Source: Bacteroidales bacterium
GTDB lineage: Bacteria > Bacteroidota > Bacteroidia > Bacteroidales > UBA932
Direction of reading: 5' to 3'
DNA: 64,000 bases
Assembly (NCBI GenBank): GCA_017398125.1
Contig: JAFQHE010000055.1
Span: forward strand, 1 to 64,000
Part shown: positions 43,904 to 52,642 of the stretch, piece after piece
Position numbering within the stretch: position 1 is the first letter of the stretch
Layout of the letters: each line of letters starts with the position of its first letter
The notes under the pieces: generated by a model
Told to the model about the DNA's origin: nothing
Seen by the model: the letters and a program-made list of their open reading frames with translations, nothing else
Database searches by the model: none
Made by a program: the position numbers and the translations under genes

Positions 43904-45315
43904 ATCTTTCCATTCAGGAAGAGGTCATACGCAGGAAGATCCAGCAGACCGTGTCCGGAAAGGTTGAACAGGATAACCTCCTCTGTTCCGCTCTCTTTTG
44001 CTCTCAAAGCCTCGCGGATGGTCAAAGCTATTGCGTGGGTTGATTCCGGAGCCGGAATTATACCTTCCGCCCTTGAAAAAATAACTCCTGCATTAAGTGC
44101 CTCCCTCTGGTCTACGGTATAAGAATCTATGAATCCGTCTTGCTTGAGCTGGCTTACAAGTTGTCCGCCGCCGTGATAGCGCAAACCGGCAGCATGTATC
44201 TGATCGGGTTGGAAATCATGGCCCAAGGTGTACATTGGAATAAGCGGGGTCATTCCGGCACTGTCGCCAAAATCATACTCCATAACTCCTTTTGTAAGTT
44301 TCGGACAAGATGCTGGCTCTGCTGCCATAAATTTTGTATTTGCGGCTTTTGAAGGAGCACCGCCATTTGCACTTGAGGTGAGGCAGGAATTTCCTGCTGA
44401 AACAGAAGCGGAATCCGCAGTCAAAGTGGAGCCGGCATTTGCTGCTGAAGCGGCTCCGGCACCCGCTGCCAACTTGTGTCTCAAGAAGGGGAAGACAAGT
44501 CCGGCAAAGTTTGAACCACCACCAAAGCAGGCTATCACCTTGTCGGGATAATCACCTGCCATAGCCATCTGCTTCTCAGCCTCAAGGCCAATGATTGTCT
44601 GATGGAGCAGCACATGGTTAAGCACACTTCCCAATGTATATCTGCAGTCCGGCGTTTTCATTGCCATTTCAACAGCCTCCGAGATGGCAATACCAAGGGC
44701 ACCTCCACAATCAGGGTCAGAAGCGAGCACACCACGCCCGAACTCTGTCACTTCAGAGGGCGAGGCATGCACCTGTGCCCCGTATGTCGACATAACCATC
44801 TTTCTGTATGGTTTCATATTGTAACTGTTCTTTACCATAAAGACGTTAAGGTCAAGGCCAAAGTGTTTGCAGGCAATACTCATTGCAGAACCCCACTGTC
44901 CGGCCCCAGTCTCGGTTGTTATATGTTTTATGCCCTGTTTTGCATTGTAATAAGCTTGCGGAATGGCAGAATTGAGTTTATGGGAACCCACCGGACTCAC
45001 ACTCTCATTCTTGAAGTATATCCTGGCTGGTGTATCCAATGCCTTCTCCAGGCCGGAAGCCCTTACCAAAGGCGATGGTCTGTAGATTTTCAACAATGTC
45101 TGCACCTCCTCGGGAATATCAATAAAGCGCTCCCTTGAAAACTCCTGAGCTACAAGCTCCTTGGCAAACAACATCTCCATCTCCTCCCTCTCCAGAGGTT
45201 TGCGGGTCTTTGGGCTCAACAACGGCTGTGGAGCATTGGGCATATCTGCCATAATATTATACCATTGCTGTGGAATCTCACTCTCCGGAAGAGTATACTT
45301 TTTGGTAGTTTTCAT
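43900..45315 (-). CDS. trpB: Tryptophan synthase beta chain, TrpB2 type
   Basis: A 471-residue pyridoxal-phosphate enzyme that condenses indole with serine. The long N-terminal region (SEIPQQWYNIMADMP) marks the TrpB2 type, which is often independent of TrpA. The PLP lysine is in VGSHKLNSA, and GGGSNFAG binds the phosphate. Residues about 280-325 (bases 44341-44475) are an Ala/Ser/Gly-rich low-complexity insertion between LRHKL and MAAEPASC, where relatives have a short loop. ATG at 45315 is chosen because the region upstream is the attenuator leader with its terminator. The gene is not in a trp operon here. It is controlled by tryptophan through the leader at 45356-45491. Confidence 0.92.
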   Translation of the reverse strand: MKTTKKYTLPESEIPQQWYNIMADMPNAPQPLLSPKTRKPLEREEMEMLFAKELVAQEFSRERFIDIPEEVQTLLKIYRPSPLVRASGLEKALDTPARIYFKNESVSPVGSHKLNSAIPQAYYNAKQGIKHITTETGAGQWGSAMSIACKHFGLDLNVFMVKNSYNMKPYRKMVMSTYGAQVHASPSEVTEFGRGVLASDPDCGGALGIAISEAVEMAMKTPDCRYTLGSVLNHVLLHQTIIGLEAEKQMAMAGDYPDKVIACFGGGSNFAGLVFPFLRHKLAAGAGAASAANAGSTLTADSASVSAGNSCLTSSANGGAPSKAANTKFMAAEPASCPKLTKGVMEYDFGDSAGMTPLIPMYTLGHDFQPDQIHAAGLRYHGGGQLVSQLKQDGFIDSYTVDQREALNAGVIFSRAEGIIPAPESTHAIALTIREALRAKESGTEEVILFNLSGHGLLDLPAYDLFLNGKI

Positions 45316-45348
45316 AACTGCATATAATTTTAATGGAACACTTAAAAT

Positions 45349-45377
45349 AAAAAAAGTCCAACGCTTGAGCATTGGAC
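45349..45377 (-). terminator. Attenuator terminator in the trpB leader
   Basis: On the minus strand GTCCAATGC-TCAA-GCGTTGGAC forms a 9-base-pair stem (one G-T) with a TCAA loop (45356-45377), followed by seven T (45349-45355). It lies 34 bases before the trpB ATG, inside the leader, so it can only serve as a regulated stop. Confidence 0.9.
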
Positions 45378-45434
45378 CTCTGTATGTATCTAATGGAATA
45401 ATCTTGATAAAATTAAATACTACACGGCAATGCC
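45368..45434 (-). promoter_or_regulatory. Proposed antiterminator pairing of the trp attenuator
   Basis: GGCATTG (45428-45434, near the end of the leader ORF) is complementary to CAATGCT (45368-45374, left arm and loop of the terminator). When a ribosome stalls on the Trp codons (45453-45461) this 7-base pairing is free to form and prevents the terminator. A ribosome reaching the stop codon (45420) would cover it. Confidence 0.7.
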
Positions 45435-45491
45435 ACAGGAATATCTCCTATGCCACCACCAAAAATGAGTATTTAATCCATTTATGTTCAT
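45420..45491 (-). CDS. trpL: trp leader peptide with three tandem Trp codons
   Basis: A 23-codon ORF between the trpB promoter and the terminator. Residues 11-13 are Trp-Trp-Trp (TGG TGG TGG, 45453-45461) in the context HFWWWHRRYSCG. Tryptophan is rare and three in a row in a short ORF ahead of a tryptophan-synthesis gene is the standard sensor of ribosome-mediated attenuation. The ORF ends 43 bases before the terminator stem. It starts only a few bases after the predicted transcription start, so it has almost no 5' untranslated region. Confidence 0.88.
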   Translation of the reverse strand: MNINGLNTHFWWWHRRYSCGIAV

Positions 45492-45499
45492 ATCGGGAA

Positions 45500-45507
45500 C
45501 AAATGTA
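45500..45507 (-). promoter_or_regulatory. -7 box (TACATTTG) of trpB
   Basis: TACATTTG on the minus strand, matching TAnnTTTG and placed 9 bases before the leader-peptide ATG (45491). No TTTG at -33. Between 45508 and 45626 no gene is seen. Confidence 0.6.
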
Positions 45508-45626
45508 GATATTTTTTTCTACCATTATTCCATTTTTCGCAAAAATATCCTCATGCGCTACAGTGCCAGATTCTCTCCAGGCATAGCATAAGAGCCATTT
45601 CGGTCTGCACGACATCAAAATCTGCC

Positions 45627-46661
45627 TTACATCCTGCGCCCTTTTACAATCCTCTCCTTTCCAAACATATCGCACACCACCTGACACTCCACAAAACCTG
45701 CATCGCGCATCGTAGCAGCCACCTCATGGGCAAATCTCTCATTCACCTCAAAATAGAGCATGCCACCCTTTTTAAGCAATGGCTTTTCAGCAATCCGCTT
45801 TTCAGTGCCCTTCTCTCCTCCACTCTCAAAGCCGCCTCCCGACAGCCATGCTATCTGCCTGTAAAACCTCAACGGATCATCATCGGGAACAAAAAGTGCC
45901 AGTTCAGGCTCATGTTCAAGGACATTCACTCGCATCTGCGCCCTCTCCTCCTCACACACATAGGGTGGATTGCTCACTATAATATCAAAGCCGTCAAAAC
46001 CACCGGTTCCACCACTCCTTGATGATCTCTGAGCCATCTTCCCACACACTTCGCGCCATATGAGCGAAGGGGCTGAAATATCCATAATGTCACACTTGAA
46101 CAGGGAGAGTGAAACCTGTTGCCGGCTGGCCAAACCTTCAATCTCCTGGGAACGGGCAATTGCCAAAGCCTCTTCCGATATGTCACATCCATAGACACTG
46201 CTACCCTGTATTCCGGCAGCAAGACTCCAGGCTATACATCCGCTACCAGTACATATATCCAGAATATGCAATTTTGGTGATTCGGCCACAGAATCATTTG
46301 GCACAGTTGATGATACAGGCTTTGAAATGTTGTCGGCGAAGATCAGATTTACAAGCTCCTCGGTCTCCGGACGCGGTATGAGCACTCCTGGAGCCACTTT
46401 GAACTTATGACCGCAAAAATATTCGTACCCCAGCGCATATTGCAGAGGTACACCTTGTGAAATCTTATCAGCAGCCCCAACCAAAGCCTCCGCATCTTCA
46501 GCCCGCAATTCAAGCTGAGGCTCAACAATGAGCTTATATGACTCCACACCGGCAATTTCCTTCAAAAGATAAGAAGCCATACTCCTGACCTCTCTTGAGT
46601 CATACCACTCCAAAGAGGCCAGCTTGCTCTGAAAATATGCGACAAACTCTCCTATAGTCAT
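45627..46661 (-). CDS. prmC: Peptide chain release factor N(5)-glutamine methyltransferase
   Basis: A 344-residue SAM-dependent enzyme that methylates the Gln of the GGQ motif in release factors. An N-terminal helical domain is followed by the Rossmann domain, with LDICTGSGCIA (SAM site) and the catalytic IIVSNPPYVCEE. It is longer than the usual about 280 residues: Gly/Ser-rich inserts lie just before NPPY (about 204-222, QRSSRSGGTGGFDG) and again at about 274-296 (GGGFESGGEKGTEKR). ATG at 46661 is preferred to a GTG two codons upstream. It is followed by the trpB promoter. Confidence 0.92.
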   Translation of the reverse strand: MTIGEFVAYFQSKLASLEWYDSREVRSMASYLLKEIAGVESYKLIVEPQLELRAEDAEALVGAADKISQGVPLQYALGYEYFCGHKFKVAPGVLIPRPETEELVNLIFADNISKPVSSTVPNDSVAESPKLHILDICTGSGCIAWSLAAGIQGSSVYGCDISEEALAIARSQEIEGLASRQQVSLSLFKCDIMDISAPSLIWREVCGKMAQRSSRSGGTGGFDGFDIIVSNPPYVCEEERAQMRVNVLEHEPELALFVPDDDPLRFYRQIAWLSGGGFESGGEKGTEKRIAEKPLLKKGGMLYFEVNERFAHEVAATMRDAGFVECQVVCDMFGKERIVKGRRM

Positions 46662-46752
46662 TTCCACAGATTATCCAATTCGACCACATTCCACCTTGCC
46701 AGGGATAGAATACAAACCGCAAGCCCCAATTCATAATTCAACGGGCAACTAG

Positions 46753-47763
46753 TCAGCGTCCTATTTCATCAATAAGGGCATTGAAAAACTCCCTCATGCT
46801 TATTCCGGCAGCCCTCACCTGAGCAGGGACAAGACTCATCGGAGTCATTCCCGGCACACTGTTGATTTCAAGAAAATATATATCGTAACCTTTAACAATA
46901 TAATCTATACGCACAAGGCCCCTGCAACCCATATATCTGTAGATACGCTCCGTCATATCCTGAATCATGCCTGTAAGCTCCTCTGAAATTGGAGCGGGAC
47001 ATATTTCATTGCTCAAGCCCATATATTTTGCCTCATAATCAAAGAATTCCCTATCTGTCACAATCTCTGTTACCGGCAAACGCACAACCTTTCCATCTTT
47101 CAGATAGATACCGTTTGTCATCTCACGGCCTGTGATGCACTCCTCTATTATAATTGAATCATTCTCCTTGAATGCCGCTGCAATTGCATCATCAAGCTCC
47201 TCCTCCTTGACCACCTTTGAAATTCCGAAACTGCTGCCGCCATTGGTAGGTTTTACAAAAAGAGGCAGTCCAAGCTCTTTTACTATTGCCGTTGCCGAGT
47301 ACTCCTGGCCCTCTCTCAAAAAGAAATCCTTCGCCATCTTCACACCGGCAAAATCAAGGAATCTCTTGCATGAATGTTTGTCAAAAGTAATGTTTGATAC
47401 AAATGCGGTACATGTGTTGAACGGAACTCCCAACATCTCAAAATAACCCTGCAAAAGTCCATTTTCACCAGGATTGCCATGAATCATTATATATGCCAGA
47501 TCAAACTTTATCTTCGTACCCTTATATGTAAATGAAAAATCTGTCTTGTCAACCTCAATACCGCCATCAGGCAACTCCACTCTTACTCCCGACAGTTCCC
47601 CTTCAGGCACCGCAACAACTCTCCAGCTGGCACCCTTCAACAACACCTCATATACATCAAAACGCTCTTTATCAATATTCTCCGCCACATTTTTACCACT
47701 CTGCACAGAAATCTCCCACTCCGAAGAGTTTCCACCATAAACCAACGCAATCCTTTTTTTCAT
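46753..47763 (-). CDS. ddl: D-alanine--D-alanine ligase
   Basis: A 336-residue ATP-grasp enzyme making the D-Ala-D-Ala dipeptide for peptidoglycan. YGGNSSEWEIS at the start and HGNPGENGLLQGYFE near residue 95 are family signatures (the usual GEDG is GENG here). The C-terminal ATP/Mg part has LFVKPTNGGSSFGI and LEINSVPGMTPMSL. It lies 47 bases downstream of the PBP1A gene, a cell-wall pair likely transcribed together. Confidence 0.95.
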   Translation of the reverse strand: MKKRIALVYGGNSSEWEISVQSGKNVAENIDKERFDVYEVLLKGASWRVVAVPEGELSGVRVELPDGGIEVDKTDFSFTYKGTKIKFDLAYIMIHGNPGENGLLQGYFEMLGVPFNTCTAFVSNITFDKHSCKRFLDFAGVKMAKDFFLREGQEYSATAIVKELGLPLFVKPTNGGSSFGISKVVKEEELDDAIAAAFKENDSIIIEECITGREMTNGIYLKDGKVVRLPVTEIVTDREFFDYEAKYMGLSNEICPAPISEELTGMIQDMTERIYRYMGCRGLVRIDYIVKGYDIYFLEINSVPGMTPMSLVPAQVRAAGISMREFFNALIDEIGR

Positions 47764-47810
47764 CGAAATATTCTTTTAAATAAACTCATTTTCCGACAAC
47801 ATACAACTCA

Positions 47811-50177
47811 CTAAAACCCATCAAAGAATTGCTCCTCAGACTGGGTTGCATTCATATCTTCATCGCTGCCGTTGCAGTTCAATTCGGCCTTGAATCCTTT
47901 TGGAACGGCAAAAGTATCATACTTTGTCACTCCCAACGTTCCGTTATCAATGACTTTCTTCATAAAGATGCCCCAGATTGGAAGAGCCATATTGGAGCCA
48001 CCGCCCAACGCAAGGCTTGCAAAGTGTACCTGACGGTCTTCTGCGCCGACCCACACGCCTGTTGTAAGCTTTGGCACATAGCCAATGAACCAACCGTCAG
48101 ACTGGTCGTTTGTTGTACCTGTCTTGCCGGCGATTTGTCCTTCAGGGACATATTTTGCCCTGATTCTGTATGCTGTTCCCGAATTTACAACTCCCTCCAT
48201 GAGATTGACCATAAGGTATGCAGCTTGCTCACTTATGGCCTCTTTTCTGTTAGGTGTGAATGTAGCCAATGTATTTCCCATCTTGTCCTCAATTCTCAAC
48301 ACTGCCAACGGCTCCGCATAGACGCCCTTGCCGGGGAATGTATTGAATGCTCCCACCATCTCATACACAGGCACATCTGCCGAGCCCACACATAATGAGT
48401 AGACCGGATCAAGCCAACACTTCACACCCATTGTATGGGCAATGTCAACAAGAGCCTGTGGTCCGAACTGTTTCATCAGATATGCCGATATATTGTTTGA
48501 GCTCTTGGTCAAGCCCCACTTGAGGGTGACAGTCTGGCCAATCCACTCAGGTTTGTCTGTACTCTTAGGAGTCCAGACCTCATCATTCACAACAAAAGAT
48601 TGTGGCACATTCACCACCTTGTCACAAGGGGTAAAGCCCTCCTGCATAGCAAGAGTATATAGGAACGGCTTGAATGTCGATCCCACCTGTCTCTTTCCCT
48701 GTCTTACCTGGTCATACTTGAACCATCTGTAGTTTCCGCTTCCAACGTATGCCCTTATATATCCGGTTCCAGGCTCAAGAGCCATCAGTCCAGCTCTCAA
48801 GAACGACTTGTAATAACGGATTGAATCGTTCGGAGTCATGACTGTATCTACATAATTCTTGTCATTCCAGGCAAAAACCCTCATCTTCACAGGCTTGTCA
48901 AAACTCTCAAGAATCTCCTTCTCCGAGGCTCCTGCAGCCTTCATTATCCTATACCGGTCGCTCCAACGGCGAGCCTGCTTCATTATTGAGTTTATAACCT
49001 CCTTGGGCACCTCATTGTCGAAAGGTCTGTTGTTCTTGTAGCGCAACTCCCTGTTGAAGCTCTTCTGCAAAGTGCCGCCAAGATGCTCTACAACAGCCTC
49101 CTCTGCATATCTCTGCATTGTAGCATTGATTGGTGTGTATATCTTGAGGCCATCCTTGTCAAGATTATATTTTGTACCGTCGGGCTTAAGATTCTTGTTA
49201 AGCCAACCATACAAAGGATCATCTGCCCACAACAAGGAATCTGCCCTATAGTCATCTATTCTCGAATATTTCTTGGGATTCGGCTCCTTTGCACTCATAA
49301 CCCTTTTGAGCATATCCCTGAAATGGGGAGCCAGACCCGAATTGTGATCCTGCTTTGAGTATGAGAGTGTAATTGGCAGTTTTACAATTGAATCATACTG
49401 TGCATCCGGCAAATAGCCATATTTGTTCATCTGTTTGAGAACATGATTTCTCCTCTGCAAAGAGAGATTCGGATTCCTTACAGGATTGTATCTTGTAGGC
49501 ATATTGACCATTCCGACAAGAAGCGCACTCTCCTCCACATTAAGTTCCTGAGGATGTTTGCCAAAGAATGTCCTCGCAGCCGCTTTAATGCCATAGGAGT
49601 TGCTTCCGAAGAATACAGCATTGAAATACATGCTCATGATCTCCTCTTTGGTATAGTTACGCTCAAGTTTTACCGCTGTGATCCACTCCTTGAGTTTGTT
49701 TGTTCCCAAAACAAAATATTTTGCACCCGGGATTTTTGACGAGACTGTGTCACGCGGGAAGAGAGATTTTGCCAACTGTTGTGATATTGTACTTCCTCCG
49801 CCACCTGAACGTCTGTTTCCCATAAGCACAGATTTTACCGCCACCCTGGCAAGACTCTTGAGATCAATTCCGCTATGGCTGTAAAAACGTGCATCCTCAG
49901 TTGCAACAAGAGCATCCCGCAATCCTTGTGAGAGTTCATCATAAGAGGCAAATGAGCGGTTTTCAACATGGAAGGTACTCAAAAGTGTTCCATCTTCCGC
50001 CAAAATCTGGGTAGCAAGATTGCTTTTCGGATCCTCGAGCTCCTCAAAAGATGGAATGTCGGCAAATATTCCAACCGCCAACAACGCACATAAAATTAAG
50101 ATTATAGGACTAAACATTATTATCCATAGGCATGCTATGGCCTTCCTGCTCTTCTTTATCTTCAAATTGGTCTTCAT
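47811..50177 (-). CDS. mrcA: Penicillin-binding protein 1A (bifunctional transglycosylase/transpeptidase)
   Basis: A 788-residue class A PBP with one N-terminal membrane anchor (about residues 12-37). The GT51 glycosyltransferase has ATEDARFYSHSGID (catalytic Glu) and GGGSTISQQLAKSLF; the transpeptidase has the active Ser in GSTFKPFLY, SSNN as the SxN motif and AGKTGTTND as KTG. It polymerises and cross-links peptidoglycan in the periplasm. A basic, hydrophilic start (TNLKIKKSRK) is cytoplasmic. It is divergent from topA; a -7 box at 50227-50234 serves it. Confidence 0.95.
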   Translation of the reverse strand: MKTNLKIKKSRKAIACLWIIMFSPIILILCALLAVGIFADIPSFEELEDPKSNLATQILAEDGTLLSTFHVENRSFASYDELSQGLRDALVATEDARFYSHSGIDLKSLARVAVKSVLMGNRRSGGGGSTISQQLAKSLFPRDTVSSKIPGAKYFVLGTNKLKEWITAVKLERNYTKEEIMSMYFNAVFFGSNSYGIKAAARTFFGKHPQELNVEESALLVGMVNMPTRYNPVRNPNLSLQRRNHVLKQMNKYGYLPDAQYDSIVKLPITLSYSKQDHNSGLAPHFRDMLKRVMSAKEPNPKKYSRIDDYRADSLLWADDPLYGWLNKNLKPDGTKYNLDKDGLKIYTPINATMQRYAEEAVVEHLGGTLQKSFNRELRYKNNRPFDNEVPKEVINSIMKQARRWSDRYRIMKAAGASEKEILESFDKPVKMRVFAWNDKNYVDTVMTPNDSIRYYKSFLRAGLMALEPGTGYIRAYVGSGNYRWFKYDQVRQGKRQVGSTFKPFLYTLAMQEGFTPCDKVVNVPQSFVVNDEVWTPKSTDKPEWIGQTVTLKWGLTKSSNNISAYLMKQFGPQALVDIAHTMGVKCWLDPVYSLCVGSADVPVYEMVGAFNTFPGKGVYAEPLAVLRIEDKMGNTLATFTPNRKEAISEQAAYLMVNLMEGVVNSGTAYRIRAKYVPEGQIAGKTGTTNDQSDGWFIGYVPKLTTGVWVGAEDRQVHFASLALGGGSNMALPIWGIFMKKVIDNGTLGVTKYDTFAVPKGFKAELNCNGSDEDMNATQSEEQFFDGF

Positions 50178-50226
50178 ATCCTGTTACAAATTGCTACTGA
50201 GCTTATTCAAAAATTGTTCTAATTTG

Positions 50227-50234
50227 CAAAAATA
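50227..50234 (-). promoter_or_regulatory. -7 box (TATTTTTG) of the PBP1A gene
   Basis: TATTTTTG on the minus strand, 50 bases ahead of the ATG at 50177, in the divergent gap shared with topA. -33 not recognised. Confidence 0.45.
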
Positions 50235-50301
50235 ACAAATTAAATTTGCATTGTAACCTCTTTTATAACTTACTTTGCACATTCTTTTGGTATATAGAAT
50301 T

Positions 50302-52626
50302 ATGGGAGCGAATTTAGTTATTGTAGAGTCGCCTGCGAAGGCAAAAACCATTGAAAAATTTCTGGGAGACGGGTTCACCGTCAAATCAAGTTTCGGACAT
50401 ATAAGGGATTTGTCAAAAAAGAATCTCGGCATAGATATAGAGAATGGATTTGAACCAAATTACGAGGTTTCAGAAGACAAGACAAAGGTAGTTTCAGAAT
50501 TGAAATCATTGGCAAAGAAGGCAGATACCATCTGGCTTGCATCCGATGAGGACCGCGAGGGAGAGGCAATCGCCTGGCATCTCCAACAGACATTGAAACT
50601 TAAGGATGAAAACACAAAACGTATTGTTTTTCACGAAATTACCAAAGATGCCATACTTAATGCGATCCAGAATCCCAGAGGTGTGGATACAAACCTTGTC
50701 ATGGCCCAACAGGCCAGAAGGGTTCTTGACCGTCTTGTAGGATTTGAGCTCTCCCCAGTTCTATGGAAAAAGGTTGCACCAAAGCTCTCTGCCGGAAGAG
50801 TACAGTCCGTTGCCCTAAGACTTATTGTTGATAGGGAGCGCGAGATTATAGCATTCAAATCTGAACCTTTCTATAAGGTAACAGGTTTGTTCCATCCCCA
50901 ATCAAAGGGTAAAAACGTAAAAATCAACTCAACTCTTGATAAGAAGTTCGCTTCCCGACAGGAGGCTGAATCTTTCCTTGAGAAGTGCAGAAGCGCAGTA
51001 TTCCATATTGAAAATATTGAGAAGAAAGAGCTGTCAAGGACTCCCGCTCCCCCATTCACCACATCGGCCCTACAGCAGGAGGCATCGCGCAAATTGGGCT
51101 TTTCGGTAAGCCAGACGATGAGGATTGCCCAAAAACTATACGAAAGCGGACTCATCACCTACATGCGTACAGACTCAACCAACCTGTCAAAACAGGCGTT
51201 GGGCACAATCAAGCAGACAATTACCGAGAACTTTGGAGCTGAATATTCAAAAGTAAGGACCTATAAGACAAAGAGCAAAGGGGCACAGGAGGCTCACGAG
51301 GCCATAAGACCTACATATCCGGCCAACCAGACTATAGAGGGCACTCCGCAGGAGAAAAAACTCTACTCCCTCATCTGGAAACGCACCGTAGCTTCACAGA
51401 TGGCAGATGCCAAACTTGAAAAGACAAACATAACTATATCGGGCAGCAATTTTGCTGAACGCTTCATCTCACAGGGTGAGCAGGTTGTATTTGACGGATT
51501 CCTCAAACTCTACCTTGAGAGCAAGGATGATGACCATGAAAATGAGGAGGAGAACCAGTTGCTTCCGGTTCTTGACATAAATGAGCAACTTGACAATCTG
51601 AGCATAACTGCAACCCAGAGATTTACCCAAAAACCACCGAGATACAGCGAGGCAAGTCTTGTGAAGAAACTTGAGGAGTTGGGAATCGGACGTCCTTCAA
51701 CCTACGCACCAACAATTGAGACCATTACACAGCGAGGATACATTGCCAAGGAAGATAGGGATGGTGTAATAAGGGAGTACTGTCAGATTGAACTCAAAAA
51801 TGATAAAATAACAGAGACCACACTCTCTGAAAAGACTGGCACAGAGAAGAGCAAACTCTTCCCTCAGGATATAGGAATACTTGTAACCGACTACCTTGCA
51901 AAGAATTTCGAGAATATTCTTGACTATGGCTTTACAGCTAAAGTTGAAGAGGATTTTGACAAGGTTGCAGCCGGAAAACTTGTCTGGAACAAGATGATTA
52001 AGAATTTCTACGCCGATTTCCACCTTCAGGTCGACAGCGCCCTCAAGGATACCACACACAAGAACGCGGAGCGCATACTCGGCACAGATCCAAAGAGCGG
52101 AAAGGTTCTTATTGTGAGACTCGGCAAGTTCGGTCCTCTTGTGCAGAAGGGAGAGAATGATGATCCCGACAAGCAGTTTGCAGGACTCCCTAAAGACAAA
52201 CTTATTGAGAGCATAACCATTGAGGAGGCTCTCCAACTCTTTGAATTGCCCCGCACCGTAGGAGAGTTCAACGGCAAGAGCGTTGTGGCATCATCAGGCC
52301 GTTTTGGACCATACATCAGATACAACAGCAAGTTCATCTCATTGGGCAAGACCTACAGCCCATACACCGTTACAATTGACGAGGCGATAAAACTCATTGA
52401 GGAGCACGATAGGAAAGAGGCTGAAAAATTCATCAGCAGCTTCCCTGAGCAGGATATTGAGGTGCTTAACGGACGCTTTGGTGCCTATATAAAACATGGT
52501 GGAGAGAATTACAAGCTTCCTAAGGGGACCGATGCAAAGGCCCTTACATTAGAGGAGTGCCTGGAGATAATCAAGAATGTAAAGCCGTCGGGAGGAGCAA
52601 AGAAAAGGGTTACAAGAGGCAAATAA
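50302..52626 (+). CDS. topA: DNA topoisomerase I
   Basis: A 774-residue type IA topoisomerase that relaxes negative supercoils. The TOPRIM domain starts with VIVESPAKAKTIEKFLG and contains ASDEDREGEAIAWH; the catalytic Tyr is in ITYMRTDSTNLS. The C-terminus has repeated domains of the GRFGPYI / GRFGAYIKHG type instead of Cys zinc fingers, as common in Bacteroidota, and ends in a basic tail (GGAKKRVTRGK). ATG at 50302 is used: the upstream TTG at 50275 would add nine residues before the conserved start and falls in the promoter region. It is followed after 16 bases by the ureohydrolase-like gene. Confidence 0.96.
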   Translation: MGANLVIVESPAKAKTIEKFLGDGFTVKSSFGHIRDLSKKNLGIDIENGFEPNYEVSEDKTKVVSELKSLAKKADTIWLASDEDREGEAIAWHLQQTLKLKDENTKRIVFHEITKDAILNAIQNPRGVDTNLVMAQQARRVLDRLVGFELSPVLWKKVAPKLSAGRVQSVALRLIVDREREIIAFKSEPFYKVTGLFHPQSKGKNVKINSTLDKKFASRQEAESFLEKCRSAVFHIENIEKKELSRTPAPPFTTSALQQEASRKLGFSVSQTMRIAQKLYESGLITYMRTDSTNLSKQALGTIKQTITENFGAEYSKVRTYKTKSKGAQEAHEAIRPTYPANQTIEGTPQEKKLYSLIWKRTVASQMADAKLEKTNITISGSNFAERFISQGEQVVFDGFLKLYLESKDDDHENEEENQLLPVLDINEQLDNLSITATQRFTQKPPRYSEASLVKKLEELGIGRPSTYAPTIETITQRGYIAKEDRDGVIREYCQIELKNDKITETTLSEKTGTEKSKLFPQDIGILVTDYLAKNFENILDYGFTAKVEEDFDKVAAGKLVWNKMIKNFYADFHLQVDSALKDTTHKNAERILGTDPKSGKVLIVRLGKFGPLVQKGENDDPDKQFAGLPKDKLIESITIEEALQLFELPRTVGEFNGKSVVASSGRFGPYIRYNSKFISLGKTYSPYTVTIDEAIKLIEEHDRKEAEKFISSFPEQDIEVLNGRFGAYIKHGGENYKLPKGTDAKALTLEECLEIIKNVKPSGGAKKRVTRGK

Positions 52627-52642
52627 AAGCAGAGGAAAGATC

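Noticed and set aside
44602..45138. 178-codon plus-strand ORF
   Set aside because: Antisense to trpB; no recognisable protein features.
45448..45687. 79-codon minus-strand ORF over the trpB leader
   Set aside because: It overlaps the 3' end of prmC and the trpB promoter, and its C-terminal codons overlap the leader peptide in another frame; the leader with three Trp codons explains the region better.
50245..50277. Promoter for topA (TTTG ... TTACTTTG)
   Set aside because: The -7 box has a mismatch at a defined position and the spacing is 21 rather than 19; not strong enough to list.
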